DNA from: Methylobacterium nodulans ORS 2060
GTDB lineage: Bacteria; Pseudomonadota; Alphaproteobacteria; Rhizobiales; Beijerinckiaceae
Direction: 5' to 3'
DNA: 64,000 bases
Assembly (NCBI RefSeq): GCF_000022085.1
Contig: NC_011894.1
Coordinates: forward strand, 1,824,501-1,888,500
In this document: in pieces, positions 1 to 9,491 of the stretch
Layout: every line of letters starts with the position of its first letter
Position numbering within the stretch: the first letter of the stretch is position 1
Notes under the pieces: model-generated
Seen by the model: the letters and a program-made list of their open reading frames with translations, nothing else
Told to the model about the DNA's origin: nothing
Database searches by the model: none
Made by a program: the position numbers and the translations under genes

Positions 1-1630
1 CGAATCCCACCGCCCAGGCGTCGCGGTAGCCGTAGGAGGTGCCGGTCTTGTAGGCGATGCGGTTCGGCAGCGCGTTCTCCGGCGGCGGCGTGCCGCGCAA
101 GGTATCCGCCACGTACCAGGCGGCCACGCCCTCGGCGATGCGGGGCAGGTCGCGCGGGGGCGGCGGGTCGGCGTCGCGCCGCCGCACGAGATCCGGCACG
201 AGCCCGCCGCGGGCCAGCCCCGCATAGAGGCGCGCGAGGTCGGCAAGCGTGATCCCGAGGCCGCCGAGCGCCACCGGCAGGCCGGGCGCCGCGTCCCGGG
301 GGAGCGCGATCGCCGCCCCGCCGGCCCGCAGCCGGGCGATGAAGCGCGCGGGGCCGACCAGGTCCAGAAGCTCGACGGCCGGCACGTTGAGGGACATCTG
401 CAGGGCGCGCCGGGCCGTCACCGTGCCCTGGAACGTCTGGTCGAAATTCTCGGGCGCGTAGGAGGCGCCGAAGCGCGAGGGCCGGTCCTCGATCAGCGTT
501 TCGGGATGGGCGAGCCCGCTCTCGAAGGCGAGCGCGTAGACGAAGGGCTTGAGCGCCGAGCCCGGCGAGCGCAGCGCGCCCGCCATGTCGATCGCCCCCG
601 ACCGGGAGGCATCGAGATAGCCGGCGCTGCCGACATGAGCCCGCACCTCGCCGGTGGGGTTGTCGATCACCAGGATCGCCGTCGAGAGGCCCGGGCCGAG
701 GGCGGCGATCCGCTCCGCGGCGAGCGCCTCCAGGCTCGCCTGAAGCCGCGCCTCGATGGTGAGGCGATGGACCGGACGGGCGGGCGCCTGCGCCAGGGCG
801 GCCTCTGCCGCATGGGCGGCCAGCATCGGGAAGGGGCGGCGCTGCCGCGGCACCGGCTCGGCCTTGGCCGCCTCGGCCTCGTCCCGCCGCACCACGCCGC
901 GCGCTGCCGCGCGATCGAGGACGCGGTCGCGGGCGCGCTTGGCGGCCTCGGGAAAGCGGTCGGGCCGGCGGGTCTCGGGGGCCTGGGGCAGGGCGACGAG
1001 GAGCGCCGCCTCCGCCAGCGACAGCCGCCCCGGCTCGTGGCCGAAATAGGCGAGGCTCGCCGCCCGCGCGCCCTCGACCGGTCCGCCATAGGGGGCGAGG
1101 GCGAGGTAGAGCCGCAGCACCCCCTCCTTGCCCAGCCGCCGCTCCAGCTCGATCGCGCGCCGCATCTGGCGCAGCTTCGCGCCGAGCGAGCGCTCGGCCC
1201 GGGGCTCGACGAGGCGCGCGACCTGCATCGAGAGCGTCGAGCCCCCCGACACGATCCGGCCCGCCCGCAGCCATTGGCCGGCGGCGCGCAGCAGGGCGGC
1301 CGGGTCGATCCCGGGATGATGCGCGAAGCGCCGGTCCTCGTAGGCCATGAGCATGGCGAGGTAGCGCGGATCGACGGCCGTCGGGGCGAGCGGCAGGCGC
1401 CAGCGCCCATCCGCGGTCGCGAAGGGGCGCAGCAGCGTGCCGTGCCGGTCAAGGACGATGGGGGAGCGGGCCTCGGCGGCGGAGAGGTCGAGGTCGCCGC
1501 CGCGGGCGAACCGCCACCACAGGCCGGTCCCACCGGCGAGCCCCAGGACAGCGAGGAACAGGAGCGCGAGGCGGATGCTCCGCCGCACCCATCTCCGATC
1601 CGCGCCCCGTGGCGGCTCCCTGGTCGTCAT
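1..1630 (-). CDS. pbpC: Penicillin-binding protein 1C, C-terminus cut by window edge
   Basis: This is a bifunctional murein glycosyltransferase and transpeptidase anchored in the inner membrane. About 543 codons are visible. A basic N-terminus is followed by one membrane segment (about residues 18-36). The glycosyltransferase domain shows YEDRRF with its catalytic Glu near residue 98, and GGSTLSMQVARL. The transpeptidase domain shows SALK (Ser358, Lys361), SLN and KTGTS (Lys528). The start ATG at 1630 gives the expected short cytoplasmic tail before the membrane helix. The PBP1C family normally has a C-terminal domain after the KTG box, which lies outside the window. In many proteobacteria pbpC is next to an alpha-2-macroglobulin gene; here that gene is present at 4098-9374 on the same strand but two other genes lie between. 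Confidence 0.95.
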   Translation of the reverse strand, partial: MTTREPPRGADRRWVRRSIRLALLFLAVLGLAGGTGLWWRFARGGDLDLSAAEARSPIVLDRHGTLLRPFATADGRWRLPLAPTAVDPRYLAMLMAYEDRRFAHHPGIDPAALLRAAGQWLRAGRIVSGGSTLSMQVARLVEPRAERSLGAKLRQMRRAIELERRLGKEGVLRLYLALAPYGGPVEGARAASLAYFGHEPGRLSLAEAALLVALPQAPETRRPDRFPEAAKRARDRVLDRAAARGVVRRDEAEAAKAEPVPRQRRPFPMLAAHAAEAALAQAPARPVHRLTIEARLQASLEALAAERIAALGPGLSTAILVIDNPTGEVRAHVGSAGYLDASRSGAIDMAGALRSPGSALKPFVYALAFESGLAHPETLIEDRPSRFGASYAPENFDQTFQGTVTARRALQMSLNVPAVELLDLVGPARFIARLRAGGAAIALPRDAAPGLPVALGGLGITLADLARLYAGLARGGLVPDLVRRRDADPPPPRDLPRIAEGVAAWYVADTLRGTPPPENALPNRIAYKTGTSYGYRDAWAVGF

Positions 1631-1750
1631 CCGGCTCCTGCCCGGCTGATCCCGACGGCCCGAGACATTCCCGCCTCGGGCCGTTGCCATGCCCCACGGA
1701 CCATGGCGCATTTCGCGGCCGGAGGCGATGCCGGGCCGGCCCTGACACGG

Positions 1751-1967
1751 ATGAACCCGGCTACAAGGCCCCCGATGGCAGCCCCACCGGCCCTCATGCT
1801 GAGGCGGCCGGCGCCAGCCGGCCCTCGAAGCACCCCGGACCGGTGATCCCGGCCACCTGGAGCTTGGATGAGCGTTCAGGGGTGCTTCGAGGCTCCGTGC
1901 GATCTTCGATCGCCAGGAGCACCTCAGCATGAGGAGCGGGGCGGCTGCCACGCAGGTCAGGTTCTAT
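1751..1967. repeat. Nested palindromic repeat, family B copy 1
   Basis: The outer arms CCTCATGCTGAGG (1792-1804) and CCTCAGCATGAGG (1922-1934) are inverted copies. Inside them CCTCGAAGCACCCC (1823-1836) pairs with GGGGTGCTTCGAGG (1879-1892). The same arrangement recurs at 52661-52863, with the shared string CCTCGAAGYACCCCGGACCGG and the same right flank reading ATAGAACCTGAC on the minus strand. The right end touches the stop codon of the aldo/keto reductase gene. It is probably a non-coding interspersed repeat that can also act as a terminator. The left limit is approximate. Apart from this element nothing is seen between 1631 and 1967. Confidence 0.8.
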
Positions 1968-2954
1968 TCAGGCGGGTTCGATCCCGACCATGCCGGCCTC
2001 CGGGTAGCGCGCGCCTGCCACCGCATCCGGGGCGAACAGGGTATCGAGCCGGCGAATCTCCGCCGGATCGAGCACGATGTCGACCGCCGCGGCGTTCTCG
2101 GCCAGCCGGGAGGAGCGTCTTGCCCCCGGGATCGGGATGACGTGCGGCTCCCGGGCGACGAGCCAGGCCAGGGCGATCTGGGCGGCGGTGGCGCCGCGCT
2201 CCCGGGCGAAAGCGTCGAGCGCCGCGGCGAGGCGGCGGTTGCTGGCCAGCGCCTCGCCCTGGAAGCGCGGATTGCCGCGGCGGAAATCGCCCTCGGCGAG
2301 GGCCGCGACATCCAGGGTGCCGGTCAGGAAGCCGCGCCCGAGAGGGGAATAGGCGACGAAGGCGGTGCCGAGGTCGCGGCAGGTCGCGAGCAGGCCCCGT
2401 TCCGGCTCGCGGCTCCAGAGCGAGTACTCGCTCTGCACGGCGGCGATCGGATGCACGGCGTGGGCCGCCCGGAGCGTCGCGGGCGAGACTTCGGACAGGC
2501 CGAGAGCGCGGACCTTCCCGGCCTCGACGAGCCGGGCCATGGCGCCGACCACCTCCGCGATCGGCACGGCTGGGTCGCGGCGGTGGCAATAGTAGAGATC
2601 GATCGTCTCGATGCCGAGCCGCCGGAGCGACGCCTCGCAGGCGCGCGCGACGAAGGCGGGCGAGTTGTCGATGCGGCGAGAATAGGCGCCGGGCTCGCGC
2701 ACGATGCCGAACTTGGTCGCCACCACCACCCGGTCCCGCCGTCCGGCGAGGACGGAGCCGATCAGCGCCTCGTTGTGGCCGTGCCCGTACGTATCGGCCG
2801 TGTCGAGGAAGTCGTAGCCGAGGGCGAAGGCCGCTTCGAGCGTTGCCCGCGACTGCGCATCGTCGGCCGGCCCGTAGAATTCGGACATGCCCATGCAACC
2901 GAGGCCGGGAACCGAGACGGTGAGGCCGGAACGGCCGAGGGGGCGCTGCTGCAT
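1968..2954 (-). CDS. Aldo/keto reductase
   Basis: This is a cytosolic NADPH-dependent oxidoreductase of the AKR superfamily (328 residues). The catalytic tetrad is visible as Asp51 and Tyr56 (FLDTADTYG), Lys81 (VVVATKFG) and His124 (DLYYCHRRD). The nucleotide-phosphate region near the C-terminus is present (IPIPGARRSSRLAENA). The start at 2954 is chosen because an AGAAGGAG ribosome site lies seven bases upstream and the protein then begins MQQRPLGRSGL, as in family members. The frame stays open further upstream, but that part is the palindromic element at 2972-3111. The gene is divergent from a LysR-type regulator, which may control it. The substrate cannot be told from sequence. Confidence 0.92.
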   Translation of the reverse strand: MQQRPLGRSGLTVSVPGLGCMGMSEFYGPADDAQSRATLEAAFALGYDFLDTADTYGHGHNEALIGSVLAGRRDRVVVATKFGIVREPGAYSRRIDNSPAFVARACEASLRRLGIETIDLYYCHRRDPAVPIAEVVGAMARLVEAGKVRALGLSEVSPATLRAAHAVHPIAAVQSEYSLWSREPERGLLATCRDLGTAFVAYSPLGRGFLTGTLDVAALAEGDFRRGNPRFQGEALASNRRLAAALDAFARERGATAAQIALAWLVAREPHVIPIPGARRSSRLAENAAAVDIVLDPAEIRRLDTLFAPDAVAGARYPEAGMVGIEPA

Positions 2955-2971
2955 GGAATTTCTCCTTCTGT

Positions 2972-3111
2972 TACCAACGGCCCGGGCTGCTGACGTAAGC
3001 CAAGTGCTGACGCAGCGGGCCGTTGAGCCATCTCGAATTGTCGACACCAAGCCTGCGGCTTGGCGACAATTCGAGACCGGAACCAACGGTCATTTGAAAT
3101 GACCGTTGGTA
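2972..3111 (+). repeat. Palindromic element, family A copy 1
   Basis: The element is 140 bases with inverted ends (TACCAACGG and CCGTTGGTA). It holds three hairpins. The first is CCAACGGCCC (2974-2983) with GGGCCGTTG (3017-3025). The second spans 3032-3075 with outer arms CTCGAATTGTCG and CGACAATTCGAG, an ACA bulge and inner arms CCAAGCC and GGCTTGG. The third is a near-perfect palindrome at 3082-3110. A homologous copy lies inverted at 41623-41760. This copy fills most of the intergenic space between the divergent aldo/keto reductase and lysR genes, so it separates their promoters or carries them. Confidence 0.9.
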
Positions 3112-3194
3112 TGCGATCGCGCCTGGATCTGGCATCGGGGCCACGCGCCGATAAGCTGCGCCATTCCGCATGACCTCCTGAGCCCCGCTCATCA

Positions 3195-4091
3195 ATGCTG
3201 CGCAGCGATCTTCCCGACCTCGTGGCCTTCGCCAGCGTGGCGCGGCACCGGAGCTTCCGGCGCGCGGCGGCGGAACTCGGCGTGTCGCCCTCGGCGCTGA
3301 GCCATAGCGTGCGGGATCTCGAAGCCCGGATCGGCGTGCGGCTGCTCAACCGGACGACCCGCAGCGTGGCGCCCACCGAGGCAGGGGCGGCTCTCCTGGC
3401 GCGGCTCGCCCCGGCGCTCGGCGAGATCGACCGGGCCGTGTCGGACGTCGCGGCCTCCGGGGGACGCCTGACCGGCACGCTGCGCCTCAATGCGCCGCGC
3501 TCGGCCTGCCGCCTCGTGCTGGCGCCGCTCGTCGCGCGTTTTCTTGCCCTTCACCCGGGCGTTCGGGTAGAGATCGCCTGCGACGATGCGCTCGCGGACA
3601 TCGTCGGGCAGGGCTTCGATGCCGGGGTGCGCTTCGGCGAGCGGGTCCCGCGGGACATGATCGCCGTGCCGCTCGGTGGTCCGCAGCGCTTCGCCGTGGT
3701 CGCGGCACCGGCCTATCTGGCGGCGCGCGGCGCGCCCGACACGCCGGAGGATCTCGCCGGGCATGCCTGCCTGCGGCAGCGCTTTCCCGGCGGCGCCGTG
3801 ATGCGCTGGGAGTTCGAGCGGGAGGGCCGGGCCTGCTGTGCGATCGATGTCGACGGTCCCCTCACCCTGAACGAGCAGGAGCTGCTGCTGCAGGCTGCGA
3901 TCGACGGGGTCGGCCTTGCCTTCGTGTTCGAGGGCTACGCAGCCTCCGCCCTGGCGGACGGCCGGCTCGTCCGCCTGCTGGAGCCGTGGTGCCCCTCCTT
4001 CCCGGGCTTCGTCCTCTATCACCCGAGCCGGCGGCAGCCCCCGGCGCCGCTGCGCGCCTTCCTGGCGCTGCTGCGGCAGGGAGGGCCGTGA
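3195..4091 (+). CDS. LysR-family transcriptional regulator
   Basis: The protein has 298 residues, the usual LysR length. The N-terminal winged helix-turn-helix covers about residues 1-62 (LPDLVAFASVARHRSFRRAA, then SALSHSVRDLE and RIGVRLLNRTTR). An effector-binding domain of the periplasmic-binding-protein type fills the rest (from about residue 88). The sequence resembles the subgroup that includes regulators of aldo/keto reductases and other oxidoreductases. It is transcribed divergently from the aldo/keto reductase gene, the classic arrangement for a LysR regulator and its target. It ends six bases before the convergent alpha-2-macroglobulin gene. The inducer is unknown. Confidence 0.92.
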   Translation: MLRSDLPDLVAFASVARHRSFRRAAAELGVSPSALSHSVRDLEARIGVRLLNRTTRSVAPTEAGAALLARLAPALGEIDRAVSDVAASGGRLTGTLRLNAPRSACRLVLAPLVARFLALHPGVRVEIACDDALADIVGQGFDAGVRFGERVPRDMIAVPLGGPQRFAVVAAPAYLAARGAPDTPEDLAGHACLRQRFPGGAVMRWEFEREGRACCAIDVDGPLTLNEQELLLQAAIDGVGLAFVFEGYAASALADGRLVRLLEPWCPSFPGFVLYHPSRRQPPAPLRAFLALLRQGGP

Positions 4092-4097
4092 GGCCGC

Positions 4098-7000
4098 TCA
4101 CCGCACCCCCACCTCCATCGATCCGAAGACAGTGCGCCCGTAGCGCTCCGGCCGGTACATGTCCTCGATGGTCGCGGCCGGATGGACGTAGCGGCCCGGC
4201 GTCACCGCCCGCACCGTATAGGCGACGGTGAAGAAGGCCGATTGCGAGGGGTCGCGCTCGTAGGCCGCGACGAAGCGGTCGTCGCGGAACTCGGTATGGG
4301 TCGGCTGCACGTCGGACTTCACCCAGGACAGGCCCGAGACCGTGTCCGCGTCGAGGAGCTTCGGGTTGTCGATCTCCAGCCCGGCGGGCAGGCGGTCGAC
4401 GAGGAGGAGGCGGGCGGCGCGCGCCTTGTCCTCCGTGACCTTCAGCACGACGACGAGCCGGTCGTTCTGGCGCAGCGGCTGCGCAAGATCGACGGCCGAT
4501 CCGTCGAGCCGGTGGTAGCTGCGCTCCACCGTGTAGCCCTTGGCCTCGGCGGGCTCGGGCGCGATCGGGCTGCCGGAGACGCCGAGCACGAGCTGCGCCG
4601 TCGTGGTGCCGCGATTCGTCACCGTAACCGGTTTGGCGTCGAGCTGCGCCGGCTTGAGCGTGCGGTAGAGCGGACCCGTCTTCGTCTCGCCGTCGACCGC
4701 GAAGGCCATGGTCTCTGCCTCCTTGCTCAGCCCCGCCGCCGCGAGCACCATCCAGGCATTCTCCTGCGTGCTGGTGATGCGGTTCGCGCCCCGCTCCTCG
4801 CCGATGATGGCACCGAGCGGCGCGAGACTGTCGCGGGCGATGCCGGTCTCGGCCGCGAGCGCGATCAGCCCGGCCCCGTCGCGCAGGCGCGAGCCGTAAT
4901 CGGCCCGGTACTCCGCCTTGTCCTTCTCAGCCCCCAGGGCCGCGACCGCGGAGGCGAAGGCCCTCTGCGCCCGGCCGCGATCGCCGAGCAGCGAGAGCGC
5001 CGCCGCGATCTGGCCGCGCGCCAGCGGGGTCGCGAAGTCCGAGAGCTTGGTGTCGGCGAGGTAGCGCAGGTCGCCCATCACCGGGCGGCCGTTGCGGGCG
5101 AGCACATAGGCCGCATAGGCGAGGTCCATGCCCCCGCCGCTCACCTCGTTGGTGTTGGCGACCGCGTTGCGCAAGCGGTCGAGGGCGAGGCCGAAGGCGG
5201 TCTGGGGGACGGAGAAGCCCCGCTCGCGGGCGCGGGTCAGGAAGTCCGTCACATAGGCGTTGAGCCAGATGTCCTCCGCGCCATTCGCCGACCACAGGCC
5301 GAAATTGCCGCTCGAATCCTGGCGCGCCAGCACCCGCTCGATGGCGCCCCGTATCCGCTCGTCGAGCTTGTCGTCGAGGGCGAGCCGGTCGAGGGAGGCG
5401 AGCCGGTTCACGTAGAGGAGCGGCATCGCCCGGCTCACCGTCTGCTCGGTGCAGCCGTAGGGGAAGCGGTCCAAAGCCTGGAGCAGGGCCGGCACGTCGA
5501 GGCCGGAGAGCGGCGAGGCCGAGAGCGAGAGCGTCCCCGTGCCCGGCAGCATCTCGGCGAAGAGGTCGCTCGACAGGGTCACGCTGGCCCCCGGATCGAG
5601 GCTCCGCACGGTGCGGCGCAACAGCGCCCCGGTGCCGGGCTGGACCGCGAGCGAGAAGCTCTGGCCCGCCGGACCGTCGAGGCCCGGGCCGGTGAGCCGC
5701 AGGTCGAGCCGCGCGAGGCCGGGGCCGGCCGCCGTCACGGGGATCTCCAGGGCGCCCTTCTGGCCGGGCTCCAGGCGGATGGTGCGGCTCAGCGCCTCGG
5801 CCGGCACCACCACCGCGCCGGAGAGGTCGAGGTCCACCGCATAATCGCCCGCCGGCCCCTCCACGTTGTCGAGGGCGACGTGCAGGCGCGAGCGGTCGCC
5901 GACATTGAGGAAGCGCGGCAGGGTGCCGGTGAGCACCACCGCGTCGCGGATCAGCACGTCGGCGGAGGCCGAGCCCACGCGCCCGGCGGTCCAGGCCGTC
6001 ACCATCACCCGGGCCGTGCCGTTGAAGGCCGGGAGCGGGAAGCTGACCTCGGCCCGCCCGTCCGGGCCGACCGTGACGACCCCCGAGTAGCGCACCAGCG
6101 GCTCCTGGGTCGGGGGCGCGTCGGCCAGTTCCGGCGCGCCGCCATCGCCGCCCGAGCGGATGGCGCCGAGCGTGCCCTGCATGCCGTCGATCAGGTAGCC
6201 GTAGAGGTCGCGGATCTCCGTCGAGAGCGCCTTCTGGCCGAAGAAGAAGCCGAACGGGTCGGGCGCGGCGTAGCGGGTGAGGTTGAGGATGCCGACATCG
6301 ACCGCCGCCACCGTGACCCGCGCCTCCTCGCCGGGTTTCAGGCCGGCGAGCCGGATCGGCAGGCGCAGGTCGCCGCGCGGGCGCACCTTGGCGGGCGCTT
6401 CGACGGCGACGTCGAGGCCGCGCGCCGCGCGGTCGACCGAGAACCACGACAGGCCGAGCGCCCGGCCGGGCAGGCGCTTGGCCGCCTGATCGAGGGGCCG
6501 GTACGCGGTGGCGACCAGATAGGCGCCCGCGCCCCATTCCGGCTTCACCGGGATCTCCACCGAGGCGCCGCCCGCCGGCAGGTCGAGGGTGCGGATCTCG
6601 TGCACCCTGTCGCTCACCACCGCGACCGTGGCGGTGCCGGCAAAGCGCGGCGCGAGGCGCGCCTTCAGGGACTCGCCGGAGGCGTAAGCCCCCTTGTCGA
6701 GGGTGAGGTCGAGAAGGTCGGGCGCGTCGGCGCTCTCGGTGCCGCCCCAGCCGACGCTGAAGCTCACGCTGGCCCCCTGCGCATTCGGGGCCTGCACCTC
6801 CAGGCGGTAGCTGCCGAGATCGACGGGCGTGGCGATGTGGGACGGGGCGCCGGGGGTCAGGTCGAGCGTGCCGTTCGCGATCTTGCGGGTGGTCTTCACC
6901 GCCTCGTAGGACCAGCGGCCGTCGGCCCGATACCATTGGTAGTTCCGCTCGACCTTCTTGAGGGTCCAGGTGGCGCCGCTGCGCGCAACGCGGGTGCCGT

Positions 7001-9374
7001 CGGGCTCCGCGGCCACGACCTCGAAGGTGGCGGTTGCGCCCTCGCGCAGCTCGCCGAAGGTCTTGCGGATCGCGACGACCGGGCCGGCGGGCAGGATCGG
7101 CAGCGTCACGCTGCGCTGCACGGTCCGTCCGCCGGGCTCGCCGACATGGAGCGAGATGCGCGCCTCGAGGGGGCGCGGCGCGCTGAGCGCAGGGATCGTG
7201 GCGCGCATGCTCGCCTTTCCTTGCGCGTCGGTGGTCGCGCGCTCGTCGATCTCCGCACTGGTGGGCACCACGCTCTCGTCGTCGAGGCCGACCGAGAATC
7301 CGTCGAGGCCCTTGATGCCGCTGCCGGCGGCGGCCTGCACGGCGACGCTGCCGCCGACCTGGAGATTGGCGCCGGGCGCCCCGTAGAGGTAGCGGGCCGT
7401 AACGTCGATCACCGCGGGCTCACCCGGCGCGAGGGACAGGGCCTTCGGGGCCAGCGTCACCTCCAGGCGCTCGGGGACGTAATCCTCCAGCAGGAAGCTC
7501 GTCTCGCCGACCGGCGTCGCCTTCGGGTCGGTATAGGCAGTCACCCGCCAGGTGCCGGCCTGCGCGCCCGGGAGGAGCGGCAGTGAGAAGGCGCGCCCGC
7601 CCAGGCCCCCGTCCGGCACGGCGGCCCGGCGGTACTCGACCCCGTCCGGGCGCTTGGCGACCAGGGTGAGCGGCAGGCCGGTGATCGCCGCGCCCTTGGC
7701 GTCGCGCAGGAGCGCCGTGATCTGAACCGTCTCGCCCGAGCGGTAGACGCCGCGCTCCGGGAAAAGATACGCCTCCGCGGCACCCGGCGCCGGCCTGCCC
7801 TTCACGCCGCGGTCGGCGAGGTCGAAGGCGCTGAGCGAGAGGTCGAGGAAGCCGTAATCCTCCCCGAGCCGGGCCACGACGAGGCTCGGCGCGATGCCGC
7901 CCTCGCCGCGCGACAGGCCCGGATCGAAGGCGACGTGCCCCTGCGCGTCGGTGGTCCTGGTGCCCAGCACCTCGTTGTTGCGGGCGACGAGGCGGATCTC
8001 CGCCCCCGGCACGGTTGCCGCGGAGGCGAGCGAGCGCGCGAAGACATGGATGCCGTCGCGCCCCTTGAAGGCGGTGAGGCCAAGATCCGAGACCACGAAC
8101 CACTGCGTCGCCTGCGCGTCGTAGCCGCCGGATTCCGCGTCGGCGGCCGACGCGGTGCCGCTCGGCTGGGCCAGCATCACGTAGAGGCCGGGCTCGATCC
8201 GGCCGACCGCCTGGAGGACCGGGAAGGCCGTGACGGCCTCCTGGTTCGGCTCGGCCCCGGCGGTGTCGAGAGTGCCCTTCCAGACCTGCACGCCCTTCTC
8301 GCGGGCGATGGTGCGGGCGGTCGCGCCGGAGAGCTGCGACAGGAATTCCTCCGAGCGCAGGGCCGGCAGCAGGCCCCGGTCCCCGATGCGCAGCACCTCG
8401 ACATCGAGCTTGGGCGCATTGACCGAGACGAGGGGCACGCCGGCCTGGCCCGTGCGGGGCAGCACGTAGTTGCGGCCGGTGAAGCGCACCTGGGGGGACC
8501 GGTCGCGGACGTAGATCTCGTAATCGGCCGATTTCAGCAGGCTCTCGCCGGGGATCGCGGAGGGCAGGCCCTGGCGCAGCACCATGGCGTAGCGCTCGCC
8601 GTGCCTGAGGCCGTCGACGCAGACCTGCTGACCTTCCGCCGTCACGGCGGCGTTCGCGGCGCCCGAGACCGCGACGAAGGGCGAGAGATCGGTCTTGGTC
8701 GAGAGCTCCTCCGAGAAGGTGAAGCAGGCGCGCGGCGCGGCGGCGTCCGAATCGACCTTGTAATCGGTGATGCGGAAGCCGTGCTTCTCGCGCAGGTCCT
8801 CGTAGGTGCTGCGGGTCTGCGCGTCGTCGGCGAGCGCGAGGCTCGCCTTGTAGGCGTCGAGCGCCGTGCGCCAGTTCTCCTGCTCGGCCATGATCTGGCC
8901 GAGGAGCGCCAGGGCCTTGGCCTCGTCTGGCTTGGCGAGGGCGCGCTGGTAGGCCATGTAGGCGGCTGCGCGGGCGCGGCGGCGCAGCTTCTGGTTCTCG
9001 TCGTAATCGTCGTTCTCGACGCCGTTCGCCGTCTCGGCGAGGGCGTACCAGTTCCTCCAGTCGTTCGGCTCGGCCGCGGCGGCACCCGCATAGGCCGCGA
9101 GCGCCCCGTCGTTGTCGTCGTCCTTGAACAGCTTCTCCGCCTCGCGCCGCCATTGGGCGGCGGGCTTCTGGGCGTTGGGCGCCGACTCGCTCCTGATCTC
9201 GGCCTCCAGCCGCACGGCCTCGCTCGCGAGGCTCGGCCGCACGAAGCTCTTCTGCGCCGGAACCAGGGCGGCGGGGCGGGGCGACTGGGGCGCCTGCGCG
9301 GCAGCCGGGACGATCAGGGTCAGCGCCAAAGCGAGGGCGCCCGCGAGTCGCCCCGTCCGGATTGCTGTCGACAT
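4098..9374 (-). CDS. Bacterial alpha-2-macroglobulin with thioester motif
   Basis: This is a very large exported protein of 1,758 residues that traps proteases in the periplasm, first described as E. coli YfhM. It starts with a signal peptide (LAGALALALTLIVPAAAQA) followed by a Pro-rich linker and a TPR-like region (about residues 55-170), then macroglobulin domains. The thioester box is intact as CTEQ: Cys1308, Glu1310 and Gln1311. It is followed by an alpha-toroid thioester domain and a C-terminal receptor-binding-like domain. The start at 9374 is the Met before the basic n-region of the signal peptide. Members with a thioester are usually encoded beside pbpC, which supports a role in defending the cell wall after envelope damage. 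Here the pair is split by a reductase/regulator module. Confidence 0.93.
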   Translation of the reverse strand: MSTAIRTGRLAGALALALTLIVPAAAQAPQSPRPAALVPAQKSFVRPSLASEAVRLEAEIRSESAPNAQKPAAQWRREAEKLFKDDDNDGALAAYAGAAAAEPNDWRNWYALAETANGVENDDYDENQKLRRRARAAAYMAYQRALAKPDEAKALALLGQIMAEQENWRTALDAYKASLALADDAQTRSTYEDLREKHGFRITDYKVDSDAAAPRACFTFSEELSTKTDLSPFVAVSGAANAAVTAEGQQVCVDGLRHGERYAMVLRQGLPSAIPGESLLKSADYEIYVRDRSPQVRFTGRNYVLPRTGQAGVPLVSVNAPKLDVEVLRIGDRGLLPALRSEEFLSQLSGATARTIAREKGVQVWKGTLDTAGAEPNQEAVTAFPVLQAVGRIEPGLYVMLAQPSGTASAADAESGGYDAQATQWFVVSDLGLTAFKGRDGIHVFARSLASAATVPGAEIRLVARNNEVLGTRTTDAQGHVAFDPGLSRGEGGIAPSLVVARLGEDYGFLDLSLSAFDLADRGVKGRPAPGAAEAYLFPERGVYRSGETVQITALLRDAKGAAITGLPLTLVAKRPDGVEYRRAAVPDGGLGGRAFSLPLLPGAQAGTWRVTAYTDPKATPVGETSFLLEDYVPERLEVTLAPKALSLAPGEPAVIDVTARYLYGAPGANLQVGGSVAVQAAAGSGIKGLDGFSVGLDDESVVPTSAEIDERATTDAQGKASMRATIPALSAPRPLEARISLHVGEPGGRTVQRSVTLPILPAGPVVAIRKTFGELREGATATFEVVAAEPDGTRVARSGATWTLKKVERNYQWYRADGRWSYEAVKTTRKIANGTLDLTPGAPSHIATPVDLGSYRLEVQAPNAQGASVSFSVGWGGTESADAPDLLDLTLDKGAYASGESLKARLAPRFAGTATVAVVSDRVHEIRTLDLPAGGASVEIPVKPEWGAGAYLVATAYRPLDQAAKRLPGRALGLSWFSVDRAARGLDVAVEAPAKVRPRGDLRLPIRLAGLKPGEEARVTVAAVDVGILNLTRYAAPDPFGFFFGQKALSTEIRDLYGYLIDGMQGTLGAIRSGGDGGAPELADAPPTQEPLVRYSGVVTVGPDGRAEVSFPLPAFNGTARVMVTAWTAGRVGSASADVLIRDAVVLTGTLPRFLNVGDRSRLHVALDNVEGPAGDYAVDLDLSGAVVVPAEALSRTIRLEPGQKGALEIPVTAAGPGLARLDLRLTGPGLDGPAGQSFSLAVQPGTGALLRRTVRSLDPGASVTLSSDLFAEMLPGTGTLSLSASPLSGLDVPALLQALDRFPYGCTEQTVSRAMPLLYVNRLASLDRLALDDKLDERIRGAIERVLARQDSSGNFGLWSANGAEDIWLNAYVTDFLTRARERGFSVPQTAFGLALDRLRNAVANTNEVSGGGMDLAYAAYVLARNGRPVMGDLRYLADTKLSDFATPLARGQIAAALSLLGDRGRAQRAFASAVAALGAEKDKAEYRADYGSRLRDGAGLIALAAETGIARDSLAPLGAIIGEERGANRITSTQENAWMVLAAAGLSKEAETMAFAVDGETKTGPLYRTLKPAQLDAKPVTVTNRGTTTAQLVLGVSGSPIAPEPAEAKGYTVERSYHRLDGSAVDLAQPLRQNDRLVVVLKVTEDKARAARLLLVDRLPAGLEIDNPKLLDADTVSGLSWVKSDVQPTHTEFRDDRFVAAYERDPSQSAFFTVAYTVRAVTPGRYVHPAATIEDMYRPERYGRTVFGSMEVGVR

Positions 9375-9491
9375 GTCGGCCTCGCGCGGCGGTCCTTCCC
9401 GACGACGGAGCCTATCATTTGGGCGGCCGGCCGCAACGCTCGGCAGCCCGCGCCGTGGGGCCGCGTGCCGCTTCGCCGGATGCCTCGTCCC

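Noticed and set aside
2955..3086. An N-terminal extension of the aldo/keto reductase through the palindromic element
   Set aside because: The frame is open, but a proper ribosome site and the family N-terminus are at 2954; the extension is element sequence.
4182..7586. An open frame of 1,134 codons on the plus strand
   Set aside because: It is antisense to the alpha-2-macroglobulin gene, has an Arg/Gly/Ala/Glu-rich composition without domains, and arises from the third-position GC bias of the true gene.
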